Source: Raffaelea ambrosiae (taxonomy: Eukaryota; Ascomycota; Sordariomycetes; Ophiostomatales; Ophiostomataceae). Taken from it: a DNA stretch of 64,000 nt. The notes beneath the pieces were generated by a model. The model was not told the DNA's origin, ran no database searches, and worked only from the letters and a program-made list of their open reading frames with translations. Positions 24,329 through 35,048 of this stretch are shown piece after piece. The stretch is from assembly GCA_002778195.1 (NCBI GenBank), contig PCDI01000002.1, positions 248,001 through 312,000 on the forward strand, written 5' to 3'. Made by a program: the position numbers and the translations under genes. Numbering within the stretch: position 1 is the stretch's first letter; every line of letters starts with the position of its first letter.

Positions 24329-27300
24329 ATATTGTAATTGTGTTCCATGCGGTCCATGCGGTTTAAACTGTCCAAATGCTTTTCAACGTTGCCCGTTGTT
24401 GGTGGCTTCAGCTCTGAAGTACGATACTACGGTGAACATAGGGTTGACTCAACTCGCTTACACACTTTTCATGCAACGACTCAGATCACTCCACCAACGA
24501 CAGCCACATCACGAGAGACATGCCTCTTCTTTGTCTCCTGCATTCTCCCTGCATAGCATCCAATAACCAGGTCTCTAGCTCTGCTTACTCTCGTACCCGG
24601 TAGCCTGTTCATTCCAAGCATACGTTATCACGTGTGGCCATCCCAGATCCGCGGATGCGGCCGCAACGTGGTCAGAACTATGGGAGCCCAGAACCATGGG
24701 AGCCCAGAACACAACAGCCACTCCAACTAGCCCTTGAACCGACATAGCAGTTGCCCCCCAAGAAAAGAAACATATCAGCGCAGATTCCAGCACCCAACGA
24801 AACGATGGCAGAGCATTGGCTGCCAACAAGCCATAGCTGAAATAGACAACAGCTTGGTCAAGTCCAACCTCTTGTTGGAGATGATGCTGGTCCGATCTCG
24901 TTTCGTCTTCCAACGGTTCGTTCTCTAACAGCCCTCTTCTGTCGATCTCATCTTACCTAATCTGTTATGCAAACGCAAGTGCATCACGAGACACGCTCGT
25001 GGCACGCTGTTTTTGTGGATGTTTCCCGTTTTATCGCAGTACAACGTCTTTTTGGTTTCCCTGGGTCATATCAGATCTCGCAGTCATCAAATGGCTGTCG
25101 ATGTAGCGCCTTTGTGGTGTACGGAGCCCCGATCGTATTTCCAAGCCCATGAGTTGAGCTGTGTGGCTCACAGATCTTGGAATGCGTAGACGTCCACTCT
25201 TTGGGCATCAGCAGCCTGAATTGACTGCATGGGCCTCGTGCATACTCGCAGATCCGTATTGCCACTTCATGAGTCTGTTACAATCGCTGCACCGCTGTAC
25301 TGCCCAAGATTCTTCACTTACAACATTGTGTCATTGGCAGCACCATACCGAAAACCATGGCAAAATCGAAAGATTCTGGGGAACAGACTCTGAGAAACAA
25401 GTATCCAGACCACTAATTAGGCCATCCATACGAGAAAACAGCATCTTCTGAGTTAGGGAATGATGGAAGCAACACTGACAACTCCTCACATTGCCTCCAG
25501 TTTTATCTCTCGAGGCTTTTCATAAGTCGGCCGTAGTCACTCCTTTTACCTGCAGATTCCCTGCCGAAGCCTTTGTTCATCATTATATCTGCTGCAACTC
25601 CAGCAAAGCCCCTTCTCGCCTTACGTCCTGCTGTCATTGTCTCTCTCAAGAACCATTGCCGACAAAACATAACTTCCTGACTCTGTTATTGTAGGCCTCC
25701 TCGGCGAAAGCCATCTTTAAAAAAAAAAGTCATGAAAGCAGACACCAGAAACCATCTCCATATCGGACACCCCTAGTCATTGATCACATCAGAACTCATT
25801 CCTACTTCTCTCAAAACAAGCTCAGATCTAGTCAGAGAATTTCCACTGGCCATGATCGAGATTTTAGATATCAACTCAACATCAACTGGGCATACCCTTA
25901 CTGCATTGGTGACTATAGACTTCGCTTCAATATGAAAGGCAGTTACAAATGGCGCATATACACCCGCAGCTTCTTTTGGGGAAGGCCGGCTTCTTGTTGT
26001 CACTAAAAGCATCTATACAAGTATGCCGAGATGGAGATGCGATGGCCATGCTGCTATGTCCACAAACTAACTGACTACTCCGTATATGACCAGTACCAAA
26101 ATAAAAACGTGGGCGGGCAGTCCGACTACAATCGACCCTAAGAAAGTGACGGGCGTCACCTCTATTGGACAAGATGGCACATCAACAGATACCCCGGATC
26201 AAACGTGACTCTGGTCTGTCAATATAAGTCTAACCTTTGGACACTGCCATCCGGCGTGGAAATGATGGCTAGCTGGGCGAGACTGAGCTTTACCGAAGGA
26301 TAGGAAGAGCGAAGCAGAAATGCACTTGATTATAGTTTATTCTCAAAATGCAGGTCCGCTCCGATATTGTACATGAGAGTTGTGGGTTATCCTCGTTGTG
26401 CTCGTCAACGTCGGGCTGGCAAGCATTGCCGTATATCTTGATAGGACCGCTCATATTAGTCAATAATAACGTCTCGAAAAGGGGTGGGTATGAGGTACTA
26501 ACAGTCATTTGGCGATAAATCTGGCATTATCTGCCTCCTTCTTTGTGACAAGTAGGAACAACGGCAAGGTATATTTGCTGTGCCTTCTCCCCATGTTGGC
26601 TGTCCGATTGGGAGTATCTTATTGGGCCCAGGTGTATGTCGGCTGTTTGGAAATCGGTTCCGGACTCAGCGCCAGTTGCGTTGGTCCTTTGATAAATGAT
26701 GCTCGTTGATCATGACCGCAAGTTTTCCTTACGAAGGGAATTCTGTCCAGTCCATTTCCCCCAAAAGTCTCTCTCTCTCCTATTCCCGTTATTGCAAAGC
26801 CTCGCCAAAGAGAACATCGCCAGACACGGGCGGCATGTGCGAACTGCTGGCGCCTGAGTGCTTTACGCGCGAGCTCAATATCTAGGAAAGGCATTTTGAA
26901 AATTGAGACCGATATTAATCTCTTCATAATGGCACTCAAGGTAACGATAATCATATACTCAACTGTTCCTCCCACCAGTTTGACAATATGTTGTCAGTTA
27001 GAGAAAGCCTCTTAACGTAACTAATAAAATGCGCATAAGGTCAGAGCGGTATTAGTTGCGACCCCCGAGAAAGAAGTGAGCACCATTCCTTTGATTTTCC
27101 TCTTATCCTGCCCAACTTATAACATCTCATTCTGGCCACACATTAACTCACGGGCAGACCTTTTCTTCTTTGTGCTCCTTTGGAGCATGAAATAATTACT
27201 GCTGAGCTCACTAAGACGAGCAGACAAAACTAAAGTAGGACCCAAAAATGGAGCCCTCGCTATTTGGCCTGACATAGAAATTTCGCGGCACCTTACAATG

Positions 27301-27435
27301 GTCTCACTTATAAGCTTTACTTCCCCTCAAGGGCCCCCATTGTCGACAAGCCCGGATTTGGGGAGGTTCTTGTCGGTCCACCACCGAACTGACTCATCTT
27401 CCTTTCTCTTTCTCTGTCCTCTCTATGTGATGGTA

Positions 27436-28712
27436 TCACACCCGGGCAGCACCACTTGTCGTGGCCTCATCAATGGCCTTGGATGCGACATCCTCCGACG
27501 CAAGGACGCCTCCCGTCGTTGTGGGCGACACCTCGTCGCTCTCGCTACCTTTGGGGGCCTTCTTCTTCATCAGTGGCCAGTGTCCCTTGACCTCGTTGAA
27601 GCGGAGGACCGCGAGGGCGGCCATGACGCAGATCCAGTAGATGTTGTAGACGATGACGGAGCTGTAGGTGGCGGTGTTGGACCAGCCTAGGATGCCGTTG
27701 AAGATACCCCAGCCGTAGCCACCCATGTACTCAGGGGAGCAGCACTGTCATGTTGAGTTAGATTAAGATATAATAGGAGTGTGAGAGCTCAAGGTTGGTG
27801 ACCTACATTTACGTGCCAGACGGTACGAGTGATATCATAGGAGCCATCGCCCATACCGGTCTCGGCCACGTCGCCGCCGACTTCCTTGGCAAAGTGACCC
27901 TGCTCAAAGTAGCTGACGGAGCGGGCCATGAGACCGGCGGCAACAAGGTAGAGCAGACAGGTGCAGAAGATGAGGCAAACCTGAAGGGCGACCATAGATG
28001 TGCCCCTGTGATTGTTAGCATAAAGAAGAAGGACGACGAAGAGAAACAAAGGCGTCAACAGAGAGGGCCACACTTACTTGTACAGGATATAGCTCAAGAA
28101 AATGCCGGCAATCAGGCCCACCACCACGGCCAACGGCACTGACTTGGCGGGTGCCGAAAAACTCACGCCGGTAATGAAAACGATACCTTCGATACCCTCG
28201 CGGGCGACGGTGAAAAAGCTGAGGATGAAGAGGACGTACTTGCCGCCGTAACGCTGAATCCAACCCCTCTTTTTCGACTTGTCCTTGGACAAGGAATCGG
28301 CAATGCGGCGGCGCCACTTCTCGTGCATCTTGTTGACGCGCAGCATGGCGATACCGACAAAGCTGATGATGAGGGCGGCAATGAGGTAGAAGACACCTTC
28401 GTAATAGTACTCGGCATTGGACCAGGCATTGTTGCCGAGGCCGTAAAAGGCACCGATCATGCCACCGCCAATGATAAGGCAGAGCAAGAAGCCGACGAGG
28501 ACACCGAGCCAGACCTGCTTGACCATGGCTTTGTAGACCGCTCGGTTTGAAATGGGGAAGTCGGTATTGCTGGAGACAGACGCATCCTGGCTCTGGCCCT
28601 CCACAAACAGCTGCTTGAGGAAAGCCAGGATGACGGCGACGACAATGCCGGCCTCAAGGGTCTCACGCAGGACAACCAGAAAGATGGGCACCGAGAAGAC
28701 GTTGGGTGCCAT
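27436..28712 (-). CDS. FTR1: High-affinity iron permease FTR1
   Basis: Minus-strand exons 28712-28078, 28005-27807 and 27744-27436 give 380 residues. REXXE iron-binding motifs occur twice: RETLE at residues 16-20 and REGIE at 171-175, the second in helix 4-like TVAREGIEGIVFIT. Seven predicted membrane helices, the VWHVNCCSPEYMGGYGWGIFN block and the cytosolic C-terminus ending in SGAARV match the Ftr1 family, which imports ferric iron delivered by a multicopper oxidase (Fet3). No FET3 partner lies within the visible sequence, although the two are often adjacent in fungi. An in-frame upstream ATG (28742) would add ten residues; I chose 28712 because MAPNVFSVPIFLVVLRETLE aligns with the family start. 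Four iron-GATA consensus sites lie 1.2-2.0 kb upstream. Confidence 0.97.
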
Positions 28713-29899
28713 ATTGAAGGTGTAGGGAGAGAAAAGTGTCAAGGGTTGTATTGAAAAGTAATATTCTTGTGTGTACTTCCGTCCTGCTCTTCAAAGAACG
28801 AAGCCTTGGTTCAGAAGCCAGAAAAGCAGAAACAAAACAAAGAAGAGCACATTTTCTGCTTTGCACGCAGGACACCAGGCACTTATATCATCCCAGACAA
28901 ACCCCCCTAGGCGAAATCACACAAAGTCTTCCTCCCACACCCCCCCTTTCCCCTTGCACCAGGCCATTCTTATTTGGAACCACTTGCTCTCTGCTTCTCT
29001 CTGGGGAAACAAGTGCCGGGTCCCAGAGTATTCCCAAACGTGCCCTGATAGCCGCAGGGTCACTCCACCCGACCCTACTTAAGAACTCTAGGCACACACA
29101 CTCCTGATTGATAATGTTGCATGCACAGCCCGGAGAGCGGTACGGGTGCGTACGAGCATTGGTAAATGCCTAAAAAGTGCAGAGCACATTGATGTATGCT
29201 TTGCAAATACCGGCCTGAGACTTATTCCCAGTCTTAGGTTCTCTTATTGATACGACTAGTATTACCGTCCCCAGCCTTGCTCCTTGTTAGGCTTCGACCT
29301 CACTCTTTGAAGAAGAAAAATGCCGAAAGACCCAAGGCCAGTTTTCTTGGGGAATGTATTTTACACTCATATTCTCCCCGGTTTGGCCAGTTGGGCCCGT
29401 TGTACCCCGTCGCCCACAGTCACCATCTCACAGGGCGTAATGCCAAGCCATCTGGCCTCCAAATTCTGTGCCCTGCCCAGCGAACAAGCAACAAGCAAGA
29501 CACACGACCTTTCCTTGGCCTTTTCCCGTCTTTCTCTGCATCTCATTGTGCTCTGCACATCTTCCTTCGCACCCCCACGTGTTGGTACAGAGACACCCAT
29601 GGTTGGAAGACAACCCTGTGTGACTCTGCAAATGGAGTCCATTCCCGACGCGCCGAAGTTATCGCCGAGCTTTGGGCGTCTTACAACATGCAAACTTGGG
29701 GGAAAATGGGCTTTAAAAAAAAAAAAAGAAAAGACAAGCATGCACAAGAAATGGTCAAGAACACGGGGAGTGGACTAAAAGAGAAAACGAGAAGCGAAGA
29801 GAAAAGCCCAGGCAGCCAAAAAAGCTTTTCTTGGGTTCCAAGCAATTTCCAAGACTTTGTGCCGCGTTTGGCGTGGGTGGCCATAACCTGACAGGCCCC

Positions 29900-29908
29900 T
29901 TATCAGAT
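29900..29908. promoter_or_regulatory. Iron-GATA (SreA/HapX-type) site 1
   Basis: TTATCAGAT, the reverse complement of the ATCWGATAA consensus bound by iron-sensing GATA repressors (SreA/Fep1). It lies 1188 bp upstream of the FTR1 ATG. The assignment to FTR1 is inferred from position. Confidence 0.6.
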
Positions 29909-30371
29909 CATGGACAAGCCTGGACCAAGACTCTTGGCCCCGGAAGCCTTGCTTGGCTCTCATAAATTTCTCACCACAAAACAGGCCAAAAGCAGAGAAA
30001 ATACACCAGACGTACGAGCAGCCCAGACTTGGCTCACCTCCCAAAAAAAACACCACAGGACCGCCACAGAATCACTACAGAACCATTACAGAGCCACTGC
30101 GAGTGCAGAACCACTCAGGGCCACCCACAAGACTCGGAGCACATCCACTCGCTTAAAGTTACCAAGACAGCACCACTTGTTTGTGTGCTGGTGCCTTGGC
30201 GACACTCCAAGTGGCCCTGTTTCACGTCTTTCGACCTGCTGTTCTTAGATTAAACTCTGTCATAACACAGATGGTACAAGACCTGCAGCCAAGGCCCCTA
30301 TCCCACGAGAAGAAGCTCGCAAGCCAAGCTGTATGACCCATGACAACGCCAGCAAATGATCCCGTGAGGCA

Positions 30372-30380
30372 TTATCAGAT
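30372..30380. promoter_or_regulatory. Iron-GATA site 2
   Basis: TTATCAGAT, perfect match to the reverse complement of ATCWGATAA, 1660 bp upstream of the FTR1 start. Confidence 0.6.
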
Positions 30381-30685
30381 CAAAGCGTAGCAAAACAAAA
30401 CAAACACAAACAACCCTCCCTCCGACGAGGGCTCTAGGATGACACGACTATTGCATCTTCGCGCACGGTATCCTATTGCCAAGGCTTCCAGTATCGGAAC
30501 ATTAGGGAACGCCGAGCTCTTGCCAAGGGGAAAAAGCACAAGACTAGGTGGTGCTTGTTCTTCGTGGCGTCAGTTTGTCGTTCACCCCCCCCCAATTTCT
30601 GGTCTCTTGGCCTCTTGGCCCCTTGGGCTTTTGATCTCCAAGGGACATGCCATTTTTTTATCATCATGTTGCAAGAATCTTTTGA

Positions 30686-30694
30686 TTATCTGAT
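30686..30694. promoter_or_regulatory. Iron-GATA site 3
   Basis: TTATCTGAT, perfect match with W = A on the opposite strand; 23 bp left of site 4, so the pair forms a closely spaced doublet. Confidence 0.6.
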
Positions 30695-30716
30695 CCTGAT
30701 CATCTCCCAGAGTCGA

Positions 30717-30725
30717 TTATCAGAT
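30717..30725. promoter_or_regulatory. Iron-GATA site 4
   Basis: TTATCAGAT, perfect match; together with sites 1-3 it makes a cluster of four in 826 bp, about 2.0 kb upstream of the FTR1 start. Confidence 0.6.
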
Positions 30726-32055
30726 CAAAACCGGGCTTTGATCAGAGCACAAGATCAAAATCGGGGGCGGTGGGCAGGAAATTTGTCGCGAGAGCTTGGA
30801 ATTTCTCCTATCAATAAGAGCGAAATCGACCACGAGTTCCCTCGGGTTGGCCCTCGGGAGGACAGCTGGAACAGTCAACTACTCGTATGAGTAGACACTT
30901 TCCCGCCCAGTTTCCCATCCAGTCGCGCCATCCACCCATCCATCTATGTACTCGTACAACCAGCGAGACAGTGGGCCCGTCAGGAACACTTAGCTCGGCC
31001 TCTACCCTGCCTGTATGCCAGACAATCTTGCATGGAACTGCTTCCGAGGCTCTTGGGATTCGCGTCGTTCATACGATAAAATCAAAGAACCCGGGGTGCG
31101 AGACAACTTCCGGTCTTGGTGTCTTGTTAGCTTGGTAGCCAAGAGCCCAAAAAGCCGAGTGATGAGGAACGCTCGCTTTTTTATTTTTGTTTGCTAAGGT
31201 CGTAGGGAAAGCGATGGCGTAAGAAATAGGGTTCCGTCTAGAGTTTCGCCCAGCCAAGTTTGCCCAGCAAGGATCAAACAGACCCAGAATCCTTCTGTCT
31301 TTGAGAGAAAGAATAAAGAAGGTCAAGAAATCCCAAGTTCTCAAAAGAAAGAAGGAAGAGAAACACAAAAACAAAAAAGCCCTACCATGATCTAAGCTTA
31401 ATTGGCTGGCTTGAGATTCTTTAACGTCGGGGCGATGCCCTTGAGGCCAATCGTCAATATGTCCTCACTCGTGTTGCATCGACACAAGTCTTGCTCGGTG
31501 ACTCAAGCCAAGATGGAAACGGAAAGCATCGCCAGCCCAGCGCCTAGAATAATGAGCGTGCCGGAAGCCATGAGTTCGGTCTCAGTCATGTTTGCTAAAA
31601 GGTAGGCTTCCGTCGCTTGTAGTCAATTTGTGGCACCTTCTTGGCAGCGCAGAGCGGGTGTAGCCGAGTGTCTTTGTATCTTTGTGTGTCATTGTTTATG
31701 TCTGTAATCCACGTCAAAGTCGGACAACCGAAGACCACGGACAGTGAGATGGTTACTCACAAACAATGAAAGAGATTTTAAAACCCTGCCCAATGAACTT
31801 CGACTCTCGTAGAAGTGCCCTTTCCTTCTCTCTCTCCTGTCCTTTGACGCGAATTTTGCTGCTCGGTTCTCTTTAACCGCTTTCTTTCTCGACACTTTCC
31901 CTTTCACGGCTTTGTTCGTATTTATGAAAGTTTCAGTTAGAACGAAATGGCGAAAGCTGATAGACCGCACAGCAGTGGTCTGTGGTACTGTGCTATGGGT
32001 TCTCTGACCTCTGCCGGACACAAAGCAAGGTGGTTTTGCCTTTGAAGGAGAAAAA

Positions 32056-32158
32056 ATCGCATCCCACTCGTGCACTGCTCGGATGCACCATAGCCAACCC
32101 ACTCGCTGCGCTCAGCAGACGAACTGAGCAGGTCGTGCCTGCCTCTTTGGGATGCGAT
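32056..32158 (-). other. Cloverleaf-like inverted repeat ending in T6 (possible structured RNA or MITE)
   Basis: The ends form an 11-bp perfect stem (ATCGCATCCCA / TGGGATGCGAT) closing an 81-base interior. Three internal hairpins occur on the minus strand: GCAGG-N5-CCTGC, CTCAG-N8-CTGAG and GTGCA-N9-TGCAC. Directly after the closing stem comes TTTTTT (plus-strand A-run at 32051-32056), as in RNA polymerase III terminators. I do not recognise it as tRNA, 5S or U6: there is no clear A/B box. It may instead be a small inverted-repeat element; no convincing target-site duplication is seen. Confidence 0.35.
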
Positions 32159-33138
32159 GAACGCGTGTGTAACGTACGTCGAAGTCTTTACCCATAATGG
32201 CACATGGGAAAAGGCGCGATCATGTGCTATTCTATTGCCTAAAACTTATGTCTCTATTACGTGTAAAAAGGGTTGGAAACGGCGGAGAAAGTTTGCCTGC
32301 ATATCGTTTTCTTTTTCTTTCTGCTGGTTCCCTCCTTGATAAATTCTGCACCGTATCCCCCTGCTGCAGACTTGCATTTCGTCTCTGTCCATTCATGTTC
32401 GTCGAGTTTTGCCTTGCCCTGAGGCTACTATTTTTTACTGTTTTACTGTTACTGGCCTTGGGTTTTACAATGACGTGGGCCTACGTAAGAAAAGGCCTCT
32501 TTCCCAAAACAGAAGGAACTGTGGCCACCAGCCGCCCAATCACAGCCGGTCGTCCCCACGTTAACTAACTACTCTGGCTGTCTTTGCCCCGCTTCTCGAG
32601 TTTGGCTCGGGGGTTGCTTAAACAGGTAGTAGGCACAGGCTCTCTCTCTTTCCGACATCATCCTCCAGATCACAGGTCAGAATATCGTCATACTCCCCCA
32701 CTCTAGTCCATAACGTCCCTTTCTCTTGCGACTAAATAAATCGTCAGTCTTTCGGCATTTATAACTCATGGCATAATAAAAAGGCGTCCGCATCGGCGTT
32801 TCTTGTCTTCGTCGCCCGCTTATCTTCCGCCACCGCCATCACCAAGATCCCTTGGCATCGATCAACCGCGACCGACCACATCGGCCCCGTGTGTATGTCC
32901 AAGTCCGAAAACTTTGTTGAATCACCACATAAACCGCCCGTTCCCACGAAAGAGTAGCATCACGTCTCGAGAAACGGCTTCAGAAACTGTTCCAATTTTA
33001 TTCAGGATATCCCATCTCGCGAACACCATCCCGACCCGCCGTTCCGCACCGACATCGCCGACATCACACCACCCGAAGATAAACCATCAGCGATTCCCGA
33101 CATCGAGAATACCAGAAAGGGGACACAGGAACCCAGAG

Positions 33139-34440
33139 ATGAACATGGAGACCAGGTCCTCCAAGCGTCGACGGGGCAGCCTGAGCCACCGGCCGGATGA
33201 GCGCGTCGAGGAAACGATCGAGGTCCAGGGTCGGCAAGATCCATCAGGCTTGGAAGATTCTGAAGAAGTAACTATCGAAAACTTTCTACAGAGGGTGCTA
33301 GAAGGTCGTGTCCCACTTAAGAATAGCCCGTGTACCCCGTCTCCATCATCGTCCAAAGCAAGCCGAAAACAGGGACAGGATACGGATGGCGCAACACCGG
33401 AAGAAGAAGAACCTCCAGGCTTTCCCAAATTCATGCAACTCCCGACCGAGCTCCGAGTCGAGATATGGCGGCTCTGGGCCGAAATGTCAATGCAGCCACC
33501 ACACCCGCTGCGGGTGCGGTTGTACCGGGGCCGGACACGGGTGAACGACAGCCAGAATAACAAACGAAAGCTCAAGCCGAATTACAAGCCAATGTTGCGG
33601 TTGGCACCGATGCCGGACTTGGCGGCAGCGACGGAGTCGCGGCGGATGATGATGGGGATATGCCGGGAGGCGCGGTACGAGTTCGCACGCATCTGGTCGT
33701 CGGAGCTGGAGCTGACCAATAGAGGCATCCTTCGGTTTAACCCACTGCAGGACATTATCTTTCTCGACATTGTGAATCTGCACGTCATCGAGGACCTGGT
33801 GGACATGCGTAATACTGGGGAGCCACTCCCCGCATTCGCGCAGGCCATCGGCCACATCGGCTTCGAGATGGCACCGCGGCTGCCGCACTGGTCCTTCCAC
33901 AGCCGGCAGTGGCTCGACCCCCGGCTCGACTTCATCCTGTGCTTCCCCAACCTGCATAGCATCTCACTCGTCAACTTTGACTCGTTCGAGTCCGAGGTCG
34001 ACTGGGACGATGTCGAAGACGTGACTTGGTTTCTCTCACGCTCACTCAGCCATTACGTGCGATTTCGCAGTTTTCCCGCCCTCCACGGAGTCGACTACAA
34101 GAAGCAAAGCACTGTGGGCAGACGCACCACGGGCGTGATCGAAAAGCACGACTGTGTGATCTGCACGATCCACAAGTGTGTGTATGTGCGAGACTTCTTG
34201 CAGAATTCCCAGACCAGCGTTACCGACCGACCGGAGCTGACGGACGAAGAGAACGACTGGCTGGCGGGCCTGTCATTTCATACCCTGCTTGTGTCCACGC
34301 CTCGCATGGCCGGCCGCATCAAGGCGTTTAAAGGTGTGCTGACGAACGAAGAACGCGAGCGTGAAGAACGCGAGGAACGTGAGGAGCGCGAGGCCCGGGA
34401 GGCTGAAGAGGAAGACGAGGACAACGATGACTTCCCGTAA
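33139..34440 (+). CDS. 2EXR-domain protein, paralogue 1
   Basis: From ATG 33139 (or 33145) the frame runs to TAA at 34440, 433 residues in one exon. PGFPKFMQLPTELRVEIW, then CREARYEF, then FNPLQDIIFLDI are the signature of the fungal 2EXR family, which is expanded and largely uncharacterised in Pezizomycotina. A KRRRG cluster near the start is a possible nuclear localisation signal; the C-terminus is a long Glu/Arg coiled-coil-like region (EEREREEREEREEREAR) ending in EDEDNDDFP. An alternative two-exon model starts at 32895 (MSKSENFVESPHK), donor GTAGCA at 32954 and acceptor CAG before 33006, and stays in frame for 497 residues. The single-exon start is the conservative choice. A second family member lies at 47.4-49.7 kb. 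Confidence 0.85.
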   Translation: MNMETRSSKRRRGSLSHRPDERVEETIEVQGRQDPSGLEDSEEVTIENFLQRVLEGRVPLKNSPCTPSPSSSKASRKQGQDTDGATPEEEEPPGFPKFMQLPTELRVEIWRLWAEMSMQPPHPLRVRLYRGRTRVNDSQNNKRKLKPNYKPMLRLAPMPDLAAATESRRMMMGICREARYEFARIWSSELELTNRGILRFNPLQDIIFLDIVNLHVIEDLVDMRNTGEPLPAFAQAIGHIGFEMAPRLPHWSFHSRQWLDPRLDFILCFPNLHSISLVNFDSFESEVDWDDVEDVTWFLSRSLSHYVRFRSFPALHGVDYKKQSTVGRRTTGVIEKHDCVICTIHKCVYVRDFLQNSQTSVTDRPELTDEENDWLAGLSFHTLLVSTPRMAGRIKAFKGVLTNEEREREEREEREEREAREAEEEDEDNDDFP

Positions 34441-35048
34441 AGAGTTGATGAGGAGTTTCAGCATGGGAATGACATCGCGGATTATTGATCACTGCGTGTG
34501 GTGGGGGGACATGCTATTGTCTCTTTGCGAGTGGTTTTGCTTTCGTTCTTTCCGCTTTTGTTGCATTTCGGTTACGGTACGTTTCGGTTCGGTTCGTTTC
34601 GTTGCCTTCTTTGCCGGTCTTGTCGGACTTATTCTGCGTCGGAGCTTTGCTTGTTGTTTCATTGGCGGTCGGTTGTCCAAGGCTAAACATCATGGGTGTT
34701 ATGGCGTCGGTTGCCGCATGTCCTGTATGATAGCTGCACGAAATAGATAGGAAAGGTCGGGGTGTGGCCACTTTAAAGTTGATACCAAGCCCGGTGTAGT
34801 CCGGAATAGTTTTAGCAACCTTATGCGGGTGCGTCTTTGTGTGCCATATCGCGTTGTAGTTACTCATGCAGCACCTTGTCATGCATCATGTCTTCTGCCC
34901 CGGTAGTGGGATAGGACAAGAGGACCTGATTGTGTTTGTGGTTTCGTTCACTTTTCCGCTCGGTCGCTGTTGTGCTTCGCGTCTCGTAATATTATGACTT
35001 CGTCTTCGTTCGTAGCATGGTCGTCCAAGAATGTTTCCTTCCTTTCCT
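34441..35048. other. Convergent intergenic region, 0.6 kb
   Basis: Between the stops of the 2EXR gene and PSF3; a GGTTC/GGTTCG-rich patch around 34570-34610. No gene seen. Confidence 0.5.

Larger units (their letters stand above)
18906..27435. other. Gene-poor stretch, 8.5 kb
   Basis: From 18906 to about 20080 the plus strand is purine-rich (the permease leader read on the minus strand). The rest holds tandem repeats (22018-22072, 22678-22783, 24289-24328), three copies of the TACATAGTA word (20699, 21256, 24156) and two TACTCGTA words (19881, 20690). Open frames of 79-183 codons exist (for example minus 24575-24913, hydrophobic; minus 25773-26012) but I cannot assign any to a family, and they lack a convincing gene structure. 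Confidence 0.5.
28713..33138. other. Gene-poor stretch with regulatory and structured elements, 4.4 kb
   Basis: Upstream DNA of FTR1 (minus) and of the 2EXR gene (plus). It contains the four TTATCWGAT sites, two TACTCGTA words (30880-30887, 30949-30956), the element at 32056-32158 inside a minus-strand frame (32195-31398) broken only by TGA, and a possible 5' exon of the 2EXR gene at 32895-32953. No other gene is supported. Confidence 0.5.

Noticed and set aside
24575..24913. 112-codon hydrophobic minus-strand frame
   Set aside because: Could encode membrane segments but shows no family motif, intron logic or start context; left unannotated.
25773..26012. 79-codon minus-strand frame
   Set aside because: Length is within chance expectation and no family is recognised.
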